Origin: UBA8389 sp942493385
GTDB taxonomy: Bacteria; Bacteroidota; Bacteroidia; Bacteroidales; UBA1402
Assembly (NCBI GenBank): GCA_942493385.1
Contig: OW818699.1
Location: 3,410,001 to 3,474,000, forward strand
Direction: 5' to 3'
Length of the DNA: 64,000 bases
Shown: positions 1 to 9,468 of the stretch, one piece after another
How the letters are laid out: each line of letters opens with the position of its first letter
How positions within the stretch are numbered: position 1 is the stretch's first letter
Translations under genes and position numbers: made by a program
Notes under the pieces: generated by a model
The model's database searches: none
Told to the model about the DNA's origin: nothing
The model's input: only the letters and a program-made list of their open reading frames with translations

Positions 1-1067
1 TGCTTCACATCGCTTATCATCAAAGCTTCATCGGAAATTCCCGAAAAATTCGCCACATCCGTGAATGCAAGCCTCATACCCAACGATTTCAGCGTTGGAA
101 CCAAATCGTAATCGCAGGCGACTTTGAATCGCGGCAAAAACGCCTGTACTTGCCTAAGAGTCAAGCTTCCCAGCGCTTCGTTCCATGTCGAATTTGTCAT
201 GCCGGTCAATACGTCCGAGGTGCTGAACCCCGACTTTGGCAACACCAACGTCATGCTGTATGCACCGTTTCCGTAGGCTAAATCCAAGTACTGCGCATTG
301 TCGGTTTCCCCGTAACGAAGGGTATCCAGCATGGACATCATCTTGACCTGCGTCGTGCCTCCTTTTTGCTTGGTAAACGATGACGTATGGGTATCTTTCG
401 GATCGAACGGAATCACCCAAGCGCCCTTGAAATAGACGGCGTTGATGAGGTACATCACCTGATCCTTGGTGCTTTGGACGATGGTCGGAATCAAATGGTT
501 GGTTTTTGCGTCCACCCAGGCATTGATGGTATCCTTGGCCCAGGCTTGCTGGAAGTCGATGCTGCGAATTTGTGCGTCGAAATAGTCCTGATTCACTTTC
601 AAATACGAAGGCTTCACCACAAAATCGGTTGTGTACCAAAGCGAATTGGCTATGTTCACCATTGTGGAGGAATCCACCACCGGCAACGACTTCTGCATGA
701 CCTCGTAGTACTGGTTGATGAGCGAATCTGGAGTCTCTGACATGCCCAAAAGGGAGGCCATTTCAGCCTTGGTTTCAGCAGCGGCGCCATTCCAGGCCAT
801 GCCCAAAGCGATGCTGATGCTGAGCGGGGAAATCACATAATTGGAATCACTGGAACTCACCGCCATCTTGCGAAAGATTTTCAGTGCGAATTCATTGTCC
901 CTAGCTGCTTGAGACAATAAGGCGGCACGCAGTTTTATTGGACCCGAACCACCAGTGGGTATGTATTCTTCGTGATTGGTGTCATCCGGATTGGAAATTT
1001 GGTCTGCACAACCGACCAACAGGCAGGTAGTCAGTGAGCAAAATAGAAAAAGCAGCAGGCGTTTCAT
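1..1067 (-). CDS. Serpin-family serine protease inhibitor lipoprotein (3' end cut by window)
   Basis: The reading frame starts at ATG 1067 and runs off the window start, leaving about 355 residues. The N-terminus is a hydrophobic signal followed by the lipobox LVGC, so it should be an exported lipoprotein. The body reads as a serpin: 'NDEFALKIF'-like helix A, 'VISPLSISIALGMAWNGA', 'INAVYFKGAW', 'SMTLVLPK', and 'ANFSGIS' followed by 'MISDVK', which in serpins lies just before the reactive-centre loop. That loop, which sets protease specificity, is beyond the window. Its role would be to inhibit proteases at the cell surface or periplasm (inference). It stands alone on the minus strand, and the next gene is divergent. 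Confidence 0.9.
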   Translation of the reverse strand, partial: MKRLLLFLFCSLTTCLLVGCADQISNPDDTNHEEYIPTGGSGPIKLRAALLSQAARDNEFALKIFRKMAVSSSDSNYVISPLSISIALGMAWNGAAAETKAEMASLLGMSETPDSLINQYYEVMQKSLPVVDSSTMVNIANSLWYTTDFVVKPSYLKVNQDYFDAQIRSIDFQQAWAKDTINAWVDAKTNHLIPTIVQSTKDQVMYLINAVYFKGAWVIPFDPKDTHTSSFTKQKGGTTQVKMMSMLDTLRYGETDNAQYLDLAYGNGAYSMTLVLPKSGFSTSDVLTGMTNSTWNEALGSLTLRQVQAFLPRFKVACDYDLVPTLKSLGMRLAFTDVANFSGISDEALMISDVK

Positions 1068-1199
1068 AGTTTTGATGGTTAATCGTTCGAATAAAAACAA
1101 GATGTCTTTTCAACTGAAATCGCTACCACGAAGATACAACAAAAAAGAATTTCATGTTACAAGAAAAGGTTGTACTTTGGCTGAATATAATCAAAACTC

Positions 1200-1730
1200 A
1201 TGAAGGCAAATGTTCAACCCCTTTTACGATCAGAGATCAGAAACCGCCCAATTTTTTTCAGTTTTGCCGACAGCCCGTTTGCCAAAGTATGTCTAGCCTC
1301 GACGGAGAAAGGTCTTTGTTCGGTCAGTTTAGTTATGGGATCAGAAGCGGCAAGTATTGAAGACCTAGGGAAGAAATTTCCTGGAGCTATCCTGACTGCA
1401 GCGGTTAGACCTGAGCATACGGCATTTTTAGGTTTGCTTGAGAAAAAAACGGAAACCCTTGATTTTCATTTATTGGGCACTCCGTTTCAATTGGATGTTT
1501 GGAATGCCTTATTGAATATCCCTTTTGGCGGAACCTCCACCTATGGAGCGCTTGCTGCAGAAATTGGCAGACCGAAAGCGTTCAGGGCCGTGGGTTCAGC
1601 CGTGGGAGACAATCCAATTTTTTATGCCATACCCTGTCATCGGGTTTTGCCAGCTTCTGGTGGCATCGGCAATTATTACTGGGGGCCCGAAATTAAAAAG
1701 GCACTGCTGGACTGGGAAAAAGCTATTTAG
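1200..1730 (+). CDS. ogt: Methylated-DNA--protein-cysteine methyltransferase (Ogt/MGMT type)
   Basis: A 176-residue protein that repairs O6-alkylguanine by moving the alkyl group to its own cysteine. The active-site motif PCHRV is visible (Cys146). It is preceded by the DNA-binding helix segment with 'TSTYGALA' and 'AVGSAVGDNPI', and followed by 'GGIGNYYWG', where most homologs have GGYRWG. Length matches single-domain Ogt, with no Ada regulatory domain. The start is the only ATG that keeps a normal-length N-domain. Its last 8 bases overlap the end of the convergent glycoside hydrolase gene. Confidence 0.92.
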   Translation: MKANVQPLLRSEIRNRPIFFSFADSPFAKVCLASTEKGLCSVSLVMGSEAASIEDLGKKFPGAILTAAVRPEHTAFLGLLEKKTETLDFHLLGTPFQLDVWNALLNIPFGGTSTYGALAAEIGRPKAFRAVGSAVGDNPIFYAIPCHRVLPASGGIGNYYWGPEIKKALLDWEKAI

Positions 1731-3948
1731 CGACCAAAAAGACGGAACGGTTGGCTTCAAGCTTAATATCCACCAACGTATAGGCTTGGTTCTGGCGCAT
1801 GATGCTGCTAGTCAAAGCCTTGACCGACTTTCCAGTATGCGGATCCATCCAAGTCAGGCGGTGTTCCCCTTTCAAAGCAACCACACCGACGTATGCTTTC
1901 TGGCGGTTGTTGGCAAAGAAATAAAGATCCTTTCCGTCGCGTACTTTGTGGATGTATTCAAGTGGTTTACCGGATTCAAAAGCAACATCAGGCACAATCG
2001 AGCTTGAAAGGACGGCGCGTAGATTCGCAGCAGTCGGATTCGATAGGTAGTAAGCTTTTCCACCGGCAGCATTGCTCACTTCCATGGAAATTTCCGGAAA
2101 GGAATCTCCTGGAGCCAACATTGCCAAATCGGGAAAAATGCCGCGAACGGCGGATTGGACGATGGAATCCCCGTTCAATTGCATGGCTTTCCATGGCAAT
2201 CGAGTGGTGAAGACCAACTTTCCACCAGCTTCATAAAACTTCTTGGCGTCAAGAATGTTGGAAGTCGTGATCGTTTTCATGGAAGGCAACACCAGTACTT
2301 GCCATTCTTCCCAATTCAGTTGATTATTGAGTTTCAACAAACCATTTTGGGACGTGCAGTTTTTGAAAAAAACTTCCGGGTGCAAGAAGGTGAAATCGGT
2401 ACCCAGCGAATCGATGAGCAGGTTGGAAACATCCACATAGTCGGTTCGAGGAATCACCATGCCTCCATACGTCGATTTAAGCGGGCCGTCAAAACGATGT
2501 TCGCCCTGAAGGGTATTGATGGGATACAACACCGCCACATCGGCCACGTGACGTGCAGGAGCCTGCAGCACAACGTTCAGACGGGAAAGGTATTTGTTGA
2601 AGGCAGGCAAACCTTCCGAATACAAAGGATTTCTATAAGAAAGCTCTGGTTTGAAAGTCACATTTTGGTCGTTGTACCACACGGCGTGCGGAAGCAACAT
2701 GTTGATTCCCTTGGCATATTGATCCATGGCGATGGAGTACATTGTTTCCAAAGGAATGTTTCCCATTGCCCCGTAGGTTTCTGACATGACGTAGGGTTTG
2801 TCCCAATTGTTGGCGGCCGACGAAACAATCTTATAGAAACGTTCTGCCGGTCGTGGACCTCCAATTTTGTCAATACCAGGAATATCCAGATACTGAAAGA
2901 CCTTCATCAAATCGCCGGAGACACTGATGGGATTCTCCACTTCTTCTTGATCCTGATGTCCGGTGGCCTGCAGCATGTGCCCAACCGACCAATCGCTCAC
3001 CACTTTGGTGAAACCCAAAGCATAAAGTTCCGTTCTCAAGCCAAAAAGCAAATTACGCTCCGCTTCCGTGTCTGGGCCGACTTGGTACCAAAGTGCCGGA
3101 TACAGCAAATAGGGATAATAGCCGTAACGCTGACGGAATTCATCATTGAATTTCCCAGTCCATATACGCCCTTTGGCGCGATACATGGTTGGTTCGTCAA
3201 AGAAGCTTCGCACGAGCGTTTTTCCGAAGGATGCATGAAAACGTTCGAAATAGGCCTGATGCGTCATGGAAACAAAGTCTTTGACAGCATCCGGATCCAG
3301 GTAGTCTACTATGGGGTCTGAATCCTCTACCAAAGTGAAATAAAGGATCTTGAACGTACCTGCGGGCACATGCCACTTCAATCGGTTGGCATAGACTTGG
3401 TTGGTCAGGTCGTAACGCTTGAAAGTGACCGTATCCATACCGACTACGGCCATGATTTTGCCTGCAGGAATGGGACGATATACTACGGAAGGGCCAACAA
3501 CCACTTCTTCGTATTTGTCAAGCCGTTTAAGGGTCTGGTCGGGGAATTTATTCTTGAAACGTGTTACGCCGTCAGCATTCTTTGCTCCTGCCCCACCGCT
3601 TGGAAAGCCGTATTCATCGTAAAGACAAAGCGAAATTTTGAGTTTTTTTGCGGCTGCAATGGTCTTGCCATAAAGATCGAAATAGCCGTCACTTAAGTAT
3701 TCAGGATAGAACTTTTTGCCGAAACCCAAAATGGAGAAACCACCGTACCCGTCGCGATCGCGAAATTGCTTCATCTGTTGGGCCACCACTTCAGCCTTGA
3801 CGGTATCGTTCCAAAAATAGAGGGGTTGCGGGCGAAACTTTATCGGTGGATTTTTGAAGCTCGACTTTAATCCACCTGCTTGCATGCCGAAAATCCCTAG
3901 CAATAGGAAAAGGGACCCAATGAATGATCCCCGTAAAAAACGTTCCAT
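1723..3948 (-). CDS. GH106-like glycoside hydrolase (alpha-L-rhamnosidase-like), secreted
   Basis: A 741-residue protein with an N-terminal hydrophobic signal. Its TIM-barrel motifs are 'YDEYGFPSG' (about residues 110-118), 'FFDEP' (Glu252) and 'MSETYGAMG' (Glu390). The YDE-x-G-x-PSG signature and two glutamates about 140 residues apart resemble GH106 alpha-L-rhamnosidases and their unclassified relatives, so these are the likely catalytic pair. It is the last gene of the minus-strand xylose operon, 13 bp after the alkaline phosphatase, which suggests it releases a sugar from a xylose-containing glycan. The exact substrate cannot be told from sequence; a GH2-superfamily enzyme of another specificity is possible. 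Confidence 0.72.
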   Translation of the reverse strand: MERFLRGSFIGSLFLLLGIFGMQAGGLKSSFKNPPIKFRPQPLYFWNDTVKAEVVAQQMKQFRDRDGYGGFSILGFGKKFYPEYLSDGYFDLYGKTIAAAKKLKISLCLYDEYGFPSGGAGAKNADGVTRFKNKFPDQTLKRLDKYEEVVVGPSVVYRPIPAGKIMAVVGMDTVTFKRYDLTNQVYANRLKWHVPAGTFKILYFTLVEDSDPIVDYLDPDAVKDFVSMTHQAYFERFHASFGKTLVRSFFDEPTMYRAKGRIWTGKFNDEFRQRYGYYPYLLYPALWYQVGPDTEAERNLLFGLRTELYALGFTKVVSDWSVGHMLQATGHQDQEEVENPISVSGDLMKVFQYLDIPGIDKIGGPRPAERFYKIVSSAANNWDKPYVMSETYGAMGNIPLETMYSIAMDQYAKGINMLLPHAVWYNDQNVTFKPELSYRNPLYSEGLPAFNKYLSRLNVVLQAPARHVADVAVLYPINTLQGEHRFDGPLKSTYGGMVIPRTDYVDVSNLLIDSLGTDFTFLHPEVFFKNCTSQNGLLKLNNQLNWEEWQVLVLPSMKTITTSNILDAKKFYEAGGKLVFTTRLPWKAMQLNGDSIVQSAVRGIFPDLAMLAPGDSFPEISMEVSNAAGGKAYYLSNPTAANLRAVLSSSIVPDVAFESGKPLEYIHKVRDGKDLYFFANNRQKAYVGVVALKGEHRLTWMDPHTGKSVKALTSSIMRQNQAYTLVDIKLEANRSVFLVAK

Positions 3949-3961
3949 ACCTATAAAAAAT

Positions 3962-5686
3962 TTATTTCATCCAATCGGCTAAATAGGCCGGCAGGTAAAA
4001 AGTCTGATTTTTGTCCACGAATACGGCTACCGTGGGAAGCTGCATGTCTTTGCCATTCAAGGTCACCACACTTGCATTCTGTCTGATATTCAGAGTATTG
4101 TTTCCAGAAACGACAGTCAATTCAGCATTTACGCCAACGGAAGAAGGCTTCAAACGGCAATCCATGCCCTTAAATACCTCCGTGTGTTTTGTAAAATACT
4201 GATTGGTCAAACTGGGCAGTTTTCCGTCCATCTTGTACAGACTGCAAAGGTAGTCATTCACTTCGAAACCAAAGTGAACACCTTTGAAAATATCGCCTTT
4301 GGGGTGGTAGTTGGCTACCAAAACTTCTTCGCCGGTATGGCCGGTGGTCGTGAAGGCAAAGCAAGATTTGTTGGCCAGCATCTGGGTGATTTCCAATCTC
4401 AATGTGTTTCCATTAGAACGCTGAGTCAATGGGATCGGGCTTTTTACATAATCTTTGCAACTGTCAATCACAGCCTTTTCGGCATCTGTCAGCACCACAC
4501 CCGTATATTTTTTAAAGGTGCTTCGAAGGTTTTCATAACTGGTTTCGTTTAGAATCTCTGCGAGGCGAACAGCAGTAACCTTTGTTTCGAGCACCGATTT
4601 AAAGAGTTGATCTTTGGTCAATTTGTCATAAGCGGGTAGGCGTTTGGAGCCGATGCTCATACCGCCGTTTCCATGGTCGGATAAAATTATGACGGCCGTA
4701 TTGCCATCCTTTTTCGCAAAATCCAGCGCCACTTTACAAGCACGGTCAAAGGCCAAAAATTCGGTGATCATGGCTATCGGTTCGTTAGCATGTGCCGCCC
4801 AGTCGACTTTGCTGCCTTCCACCATGAGGAAGAATCCTTTTTTATTTTGAGAAAGCAAACCAATGGCTTTCGAAGTCAGTTCGGACAATGCCGGCATTTT
4901 TGCGGTGTCACGATCGATGTCGTAGGGTAGATCCCTTGAACCGAAAAGGCTCCAAAGTTTTGTGCCCTTGAAAGCACGCATTCCAGCCAGGTCATCGGAT
5001 TGAACCGTATAACCGGCTTTGGCTAGGTAGGCTCGTTCATCGGCCTTGAGAAAGCTGTTTCCGCCTCCAAGAACCACATCCAATTGATTGTGAGCCATTT
5101 GTTCTGAAATATTCTTGTAATTTCCACGGGAATAATCGTGTGAGGAACAGTCTGCCGGGGTTGCATGCGTAAATTCGCAGGTAAAGGCAAGCCCAGTCGC
5201 TTTTCCATAAAGAATCCGAGCCGCTTCCAAAACCGTCATCATGGGTTGGTAGGCTTTGGTGGAATCTTCGGTGAAGATGTCGTTGGCACCGTCGGCTGTG
5301 GGATAGGTGGCAACGAACCCGGTACGGGAGAGTTCCCCAGTCATGTAGGTGGAAGTGGTGGGCGCCGAGTCACCGATGGGCGCGTTGGACGAATTGGTGC
5401 GAACCGTACCGCAAACGTAAGGGTCGATGTAAAGGGCGGGAAGTTCGGGGTTCAGCAGCCACTGGTACCAGCGGGCAGCCGAGATAGTCGAAAGAGAGGT
5501 TCCGTCAGGAATAAGAAGAATGATGTTCTTCACGGGACGCACCGGACGTTCTATACGTCCGGTGGTGGTCCTCGCTTGTTGAAGAACAAGCCTTTTGTCT
5601 TGATTTGCCGCCTGGATTGAAATCGATGTCAAAACCAGCAGGGCGAAAAGGGATATTTGTTTGAATCTTACAGACAATAGGCTCAT
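3962..5686 (-). CDS. Alkaline phosphatase (PhoA superfamily), secreted
   Basis: A 574-residue periplasmic phosphomonoesterase with a signal peptide ending near 'IQAAN'. The family hallmarks are present: 'LLIPDGTS' with metal-binding Asp61, nucleophile Ser107 in 'IGDSAPTTSTYMTG', 'MVEGSKVDWAAHAN', 'ILSDHGNGG' and 'TTTGHTGEEV', which supply the remaining metal ligands. A C-terminal extension of about 70 residues resembles a copper-amine-oxidase-like beta domain. It lies between xylA (8 bp) and the GH106-like gene (13 bp), so it is co-transcribed with xylose genes, an unusual place for a phosphatase. It may dephosphorylate a sugar-phosphate or phosphorylated glycan (inference). Confidence 0.9.
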   Translation of the reverse strand: MSLLSVRFKQISLFALLVLTSISIQAANQDKRLVLQQARTTTGRIERPVRPVKNIILLIPDGTSLSTISAARWYQWLLNPELPALYIDPYVCGTVRTNSSNAPIGDSAPTTSTYMTGELSRTGFVATYPTADGANDIFTEDSTKAYQPMMTVLEAARILYGKATGLAFTCEFTHATPADCSSHDYSRGNYKNISEQMAHNQLDVVLGGGNSFLKADERAYLAKAGYTVQSDDLAGMRAFKGTKLWSLFGSRDLPYDIDRDTAKMPALSELTSKAIGLLSQNKKGFFLMVEGSKVDWAAHANEPIAMITEFLAFDRACKVALDFAKKDGNTAVIILSDHGNGGMSIGSKRLPAYDKLTKDQLFKSVLETKVTAVRLAEILNETSYENLRSTFKKYTGVVLTDAEKAVIDSCKDYVKSPIPLTQRSNGNTLRLEITQMLANKSCFAFTTTGHTGEEVLVANYHPKGDIFKGVHFGFEVNDYLCSLYKMDGKLPSLTNQYFTKHTEVFKGMDCRLKPSSVGVNAELTVVSGNNTLNIRQNASVVTLNGKDMQLPTVAVFVDKNQTFYLPAYLADWMK

Positions 5687-5694
5687 AATTAGAA

Positions 5695-7008
5695 TTATAC
5701 GTACATATTCACGATGGCTTCATACAGTTCCTGCTTACCACTGATTTGAGCGGGTTCGCCCTTGGCTTTGGCATAAGCATAAACATCCTCCAAAGATAGC
5801 TTTCCTTCTTCGAATTCTTTGCCTTTTCCGCTATCAAAAGATGCATAACGGTCGGCAAGCATCATTTCGTAGGGTGAATTCTCCAAAATATCGGCAGCAG
5901 CCAACAAAGCATGAGCCATGGCATCCATACCGGCGATGTGAGCGATGAACAAATCTTCGGGATCGGTTGAGTTGCGACGAGTCTTGGCATCGAAGTTCGT
6001 GCCACCACCCTGCAAACCGCCGTTTTTCAAAACAACCAGCATGGCTGAAGTCAGTTCCATCACGTCGATGGGGAATTGGTCGGTATCCCAACCGTTCTGA
6101 ACGTCACCGCGGTTGGCGTCGATGGAGCCCAACATGCCGGCATCAGCAGCGCATTGCAGTTCGTGTTCGAAGGTGTGGCCTGCCAGTGTGGCGTGGTTCA
6201 CTTCGATGTTCAATTTGAAATCTTTGTCCAGACCGAATTCCTTGAGGAAGCCAATCACGGTTTCAGCATCCACATCGTACTGATGTTTCATTGGTTCCAT
6301 GGGTTTGGGTTCAATCAGGAATACGCCTTTGAAACCTTTTGCACGGGCATAGTCGCGGGCTTTTTGCAACATCATGCCGAGGTGCTGTTTTTCGCGCTTC
6401 ATGTTGGTGTTGAGCAAGCTCATGTAACCTTCGCGTCCTCCCCAGAACACATAAGCCTTGCCGCCCAATTCGATGGTGGCGTCCAGTGCATTCTTGATTT
6501 GCAGCATGGCGTGAGCGGCTGAGTCAAAATTGGGGTTGGTGCTTGCTCCGTTCATATAACGTTCGTGGCTGAATACGTTGGCGGTACCCCACAGCAGTTT
6601 GATGCCTGTTTCGGCTTGTTTCTGCTTGGCATAAGCCACGATTGCCTTCAAATTGGCTTCGTATTCGGCAATGTTGGCACCTTCGTCAATCAGGTCGATG
6701 TCGTGGAAACAATAGTTTTCGATACCTACTTTTTTCATGAATTCAAAACCTGCGTCCAGTTTGTCTTTGGCTGCTTGAAGCACATCGTTGGAAGTTTTCC
6801 AAGAAAGATGTTTCGTTCCACCACCAAAAGGATCACCACCTTCGGAGCAAAGGCTGTGCCACCATGCTAGGCTGAAATTGAACCAATCCTTCATCGGACG
6901 GCCATAAACCACTTGTTCGGGATTATAAAAACGGAAAGCCATCGGATTTTTGCTGTCCTTGCCTTCAAATTTGATGGGCGCGATGCCCGGGAAAAATTCT
7001 GTAGCCAT
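5695..7008 (-). CDS. xylA: Xylose isomerase
   Basis: A 437-residue cytoplasmic enzyme that converts D-xylose to D-xylulose. Recognisable motifs are 'FSLAWWHSLCSEGGDPFG' near residue 50, 'YCFHDIDL' with the catalytic His, 'FWGGREGY', the metal-binding 'LIEPKPMEP', 'EVNHATLAGHTFEHEL' and 'WDTDQFP'. The length and the long N-terminus fit the class II enzymes common in Bacteroidota. It follows xylB by 30 bp on the same strand and is the central gene of the xylose operon. The reading frame is intact. Confidence 0.97.
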   Translation of the reverse strand: MATEFFPGIAPIKFEGKDSKNPMAFRFYNPEQVVYGRPMKDWFNFSLAWWHSLCSEGGDPFGGGTKHLSWKTSNDVLQAAKDKLDAGFEFMKKVGIENYCFHDIDLIDEGANIAEYEANLKAIVAYAKQKQAETGIKLLWGTANVFSHERYMNGASTNPNFDSAAHAMLQIKNALDATIELGGKAYVFWGGREGYMSLLNTNMKREKQHLGMMLQKARDYARAKGFKGVFLIEPKPMEPMKHQYDVDAETVIGFLKEFGLDKDFKLNIEVNHATLAGHTFEHELQCAADAGMLGSIDANRGDVQNGWDTDQFPIDVMELTSAMLVVLKNGGLQGGGTNFDAKTRRNSTDPEDLFIAHIAGMDAMAHALLAAADILENSPYEMMLADRYASFDSGKGKEFEEGKLSLEDVYAYAKAKGEPAQISGKQELYEAIVNMYV

Positions 7009-7038
7009 AATTGTGATAATTAAATGATTAGAAATATA

Positions 7039-8523
7039 TTAGAGTTTTAATTTCCAGTTTTCGTAAGCAGCTTGGTAGGCGTTTGCATCGCATGCGACGG
7101 GTTCAACCACACTGAGTTTACGTAGGGAAGAGAATGCTTCAACCGCATTGGCATAAATGCCTGCACCGATTCCTGCGCCCTTGGCTGCACCAACGGAACC
7201 GTCCGTATCGTAGAGTTCGATGGTTGCTCCGGTCACACCGGCCAACGTAGTTCTGAAAATGGGGCTTAGGAACATGTTTGCCATGCCGGCACGAATCAGT
7301 TTTGTTTCGATGCCCATGCCGTTCATCACTTCCATGCCATAAGCGAAGCTAAATACAATGCCTTCTTGGGCGGCACGAAGCAATTCGGGTTGACCGTGGG
7401 TGTTGAATTGCAGACCATGGATGGAGCTGCCTGGGTTGGCATTGCCCAACAAGCGTTCGGCACCATTTCCGAAAGGTAAGATGGACAGCCCCTTTGAGCC
7501 GATGGGTGCCAAGGAGGCCAAATCGTTCATTTCAGCATAATCGAGGTTGGGCACGACCTTGTGCTTCATCCAGGAGTTCAGGATGCCTGTACCGTTGATG
7601 CAGAGCAACACACCGATGCGGGTATCATTGCTAGTCGCACCCGGCACACCAGCGGTATGGTTCACGTGGGCGAAACTGTTCACCCGCGATTGCGGATCGA
7701 AATTCGGGGTTCCGTTGACACCGTAAACCACGCCAGACGTACCGGCGGTCGATGCCACTTCACCCGGATTCAACACATTCAGCGACAGCGCATTGTTTGG
7801 TTGGTCACCTCCGCGATAGCTCACGGGCGTGCCAGCTTTCAGGCCCAACAACGTAGCAGCTTCCGAAGAAACAAGACTTTGCACCGAAAAAGTCGGTTTG
7901 ATTTCAGGAATGAAGGAGGCCTCAAAACCATAATAATTAAGGAGCGCATCCGATACTTTTTGTTCCTTGAAATCCCAAAACATGCCTTCGGATAAACCAG
8001 AAACCGTCGTGGAGATTTCACCGGTCAACTTCATGGCAATGTAGTCGCCAGGAAGCATCAGCTTGTCGATCTTATCGTACAAAGCCGGTTCGTTTGCTTT
8101 CACCCAAGCCAGTTTGGAAGCGGTGAAATTGCCCGGCGTATTGAGCAAATGGCTCAAACACCAATCCTCGCCTAGATCGCTGAATGCTTTGGCACCAAAA
8201 GGCACCGCACGTGAGTCGCACCAGATGATGGAGGGACGCAGCACGTTTTGATCTTTGTCCACCAACACCAATCCGTGCATTTGGTAAGAAATCCCGATAG
8301 CAGAGACGTCCGCACCACTCCGGCCTTTAAGCACTTCTGCCGTAGCCAATTGCAAATTGGTCCACCAGGCTTCTGGATCTTGCTCGGCCCATCCAGCTTG
8401 CACGGACTTGATTTCCATTTCGGACTTGGGGAAAAATGCGGTTGCTATTCTTTCCCCCGTTTGGGCATCCACCAAGGAAGCTTTGACAGACGAACTGCCT
8501 ATGTCATAACCTAAAAGATACAT
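7039..8523 (-). CDS. xylB: Xylulokinase (FGGY family)
   Basis: A 494-residue cytoplasmic kinase that phosphorylates D-xylulose to xylulose 5-phosphate, feeding the pentose phosphate pathway. The N-terminal phosphate-binding segment 'GYDIGSSSVKASLVD', 'ISYQMHGLV' (the MHG typical of xylulokinases), 'IWCDSRA' and the C-terminal 'AGMANMFLSPIFRTTLA' and 'GAAKGAGIGAG' are all present. It sits 17 bp after the regulator gene and 30 bp before xylA, giving the order regulator-xylB-xylA. Confidence 0.95.
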   Translation of the reverse strand: MYLLGYDIGSSSVKASLVDAQTGERIATAFFPKSEMEIKSVQAGWAEQDPEAWWTNLQLATAEVLKGRSGADVSAIGISYQMHGLVLVDKDQNVLRPSIIWCDSRAVPFGAKAFSDLGEDWCLSHLLNTPGNFTASKLAWVKANEPALYDKIDKLMLPGDYIAMKLTGEISTTVSGLSEGMFWDFKEQKVSDALLNYYGFEASFIPEIKPTFSVQSLVSSEAATLLGLKAGTPVSYRGGDQPNNALSLNVLNPGEVASTAGTSGVVYGVNGTPNFDPQSRVNSFAHVNHTAGVPGATSNDTRIGVLLCINGTGILNSWMKHKVVPNLDYAEMNDLASLAPIGSKGLSILPFGNGAERLLGNANPGSSIHGLQFNTHGQPELLRAAQEGIVFSFAYGMEVMNGMGIETKLIRAGMANMFLSPIFRTTLAGVTGATIELYDTDGSVGAAKGAGIGAGIYANAVEAFSSLRKLSVVEPVACDANAYQAAYENWKLKL

Positions 8524-8540
8524 GTATGTTGGGTATTAAA

Positions 8541-9263
8541 TTAAAATTTCGCGTGTGATTTGGAGTAGGTTTTCTTATCGAATTTGTAGTACCTGGCCGC
8601 ACGGTGCGAAACGCCGATCTCAAACTCATCGAGGGGCATCACAAAGTCCATTCGGCACATTTTCTTATGGAAATTGCGCACATCCATTTTCTCGCCGTAC
8701 AGTTCCTCGAACAAGACCCGCATTTGGGCGGCCGTGAATTTCTTGGGCAACAAATTGAACACCAACGTGGCATCCATGGAAACAAAACGCCTGACTTCAT
8801 CCACCGCCTCATCAATGATTCGGGCATGGTCGAAAGCCAGTTCCTTTATATCGGGAAGTGCCGTCCAAACAGCTTGTACTTTGTCCGACTTCAGTTTCAT
8901 CTTGTCGTCGATGCGAATCAAGGCCAGGTAGGAAACGGTGATGATGCGGCCAATTTTTTGCTGAACCGCATTCTCCAGCCATCCGATGTCTCTTGGATTG
9001 CTGGTGCGCGAAGGCGATCCGAAACTCTTGAATTGGTGCAGGTAAAGAATGTTTTTGGTGAAAAGCTCGCCCATGACCCGTTGAGCAGCCTCATCGAGAT
9101 CTTCGTCCGAAAAAATGAGACTTCCGGGCAATTTCAAGTCGTTAAAACTGGATTCGCCTTCTTTTCCGGTCCGTTTCAACAACAAGACATGGAGGTGAAC
9201 GCCGTCAAAACCGAGCACGACACAGTCAACAGAAACGTGTGGATAAACAATGGGCGTATTCAT
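8541..9263 (-). CDS. Nudix-fold transcriptional regulator of sugar use (AraR/XylR type of Bacteroidota)
   Basis: A 240-residue protein with an N-terminal Nudix fold (residues about 8-140) and a C-terminal winged-helix region ('FTAAQMRVLFEELYGEKMDVRNFHKKM'). The catalytic Nudix box GX5EX7REUXEEXGU is broken: the segment starting at 'PGSLIF' keeps glycine and an acidic run but has 'QRVMGEL' in place of R-E-U-x-E-E. It is therefore expected to sense ligand rather than hydrolyse nucleotides. Known relatives are NrtR and the Bacteroides AraR. As first gene of the xylB-xylA operon it is probably the xylose regulator acting on its own promoter (inference). Confidence 0.85.
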   Translation of the reverse strand: MNTPIVYPHVSVDCVVLGFDGVHLHVLLLKRTGKEGESSFNDLKLPGSLIFSDEDLDEAAQRVMGELFTKNILYLHQFKSFGSPSRTSNPRDIGWLENAVQQKIGRIITVSYLALIRIDDKMKLKSDKVQAVWTALPDIKELAFDHARIIDEAVDEVRRFVSMDATLVFNLLPKKFTAAQMRVLFEELYGEKMDVRNFHKKMCRMDFVMPLDEFEIGVSHRAARYYKFDKKTYSKSHAKF

Positions 9264-9292
9264 GGTGGAACGTGTTTTTCAACAAAGTTCCG

Positions 9293-9324
9293 CAAAGATG
9301 TGAAAGGAAATCCGAAATGCCAAA
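9293..9324 (-). promoter_or_regulatory. Bacteroidota-type promoter of the xylose operon
   Basis: On the minus strand a -33 TTTG (9324-9321) is followed after 20 bases by CATCTTTG (9300-9293), a 7/8 match to TAnnTTTG. It lies 30 bp upstream of the regulator ATG and is the only good promoter-like site in the leader, so it probably drives all five genes. Confidence 0.6.
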
Positions 9325-9468
9325 CATTTTTCGAATTTTAATCTTTATTCACTTGATTATTAGAATGTTATAATTAGACATAAATACAATAAGCCTATTT
9401 ACTAAAGGCCTATGAAACAGGCATGTGAAGCAATTGGATTATTGTAAGAACTACAATATCAAATTTCT

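Noticed and set aside
154..740. Open frames on both strands within the serpin region
   Set aside because: The true gene is the minus-strand frame running off the window start; these are out of frame with it.
1160..1199. TACTTTG upstream of the ogt gene as a promoter
   Set aside because: The element has one spacer base too few and no -33 partner; too weak to list as a feature.
8604..9341. A 245-codon open frame antisense to the Nudix regulator and reaching past its start
   Set aside because: The sense gene is clearly real; the antisense translation has no recognisable domain, no signal peptide and no promoter, and reflects codon structure of the opposite strand.
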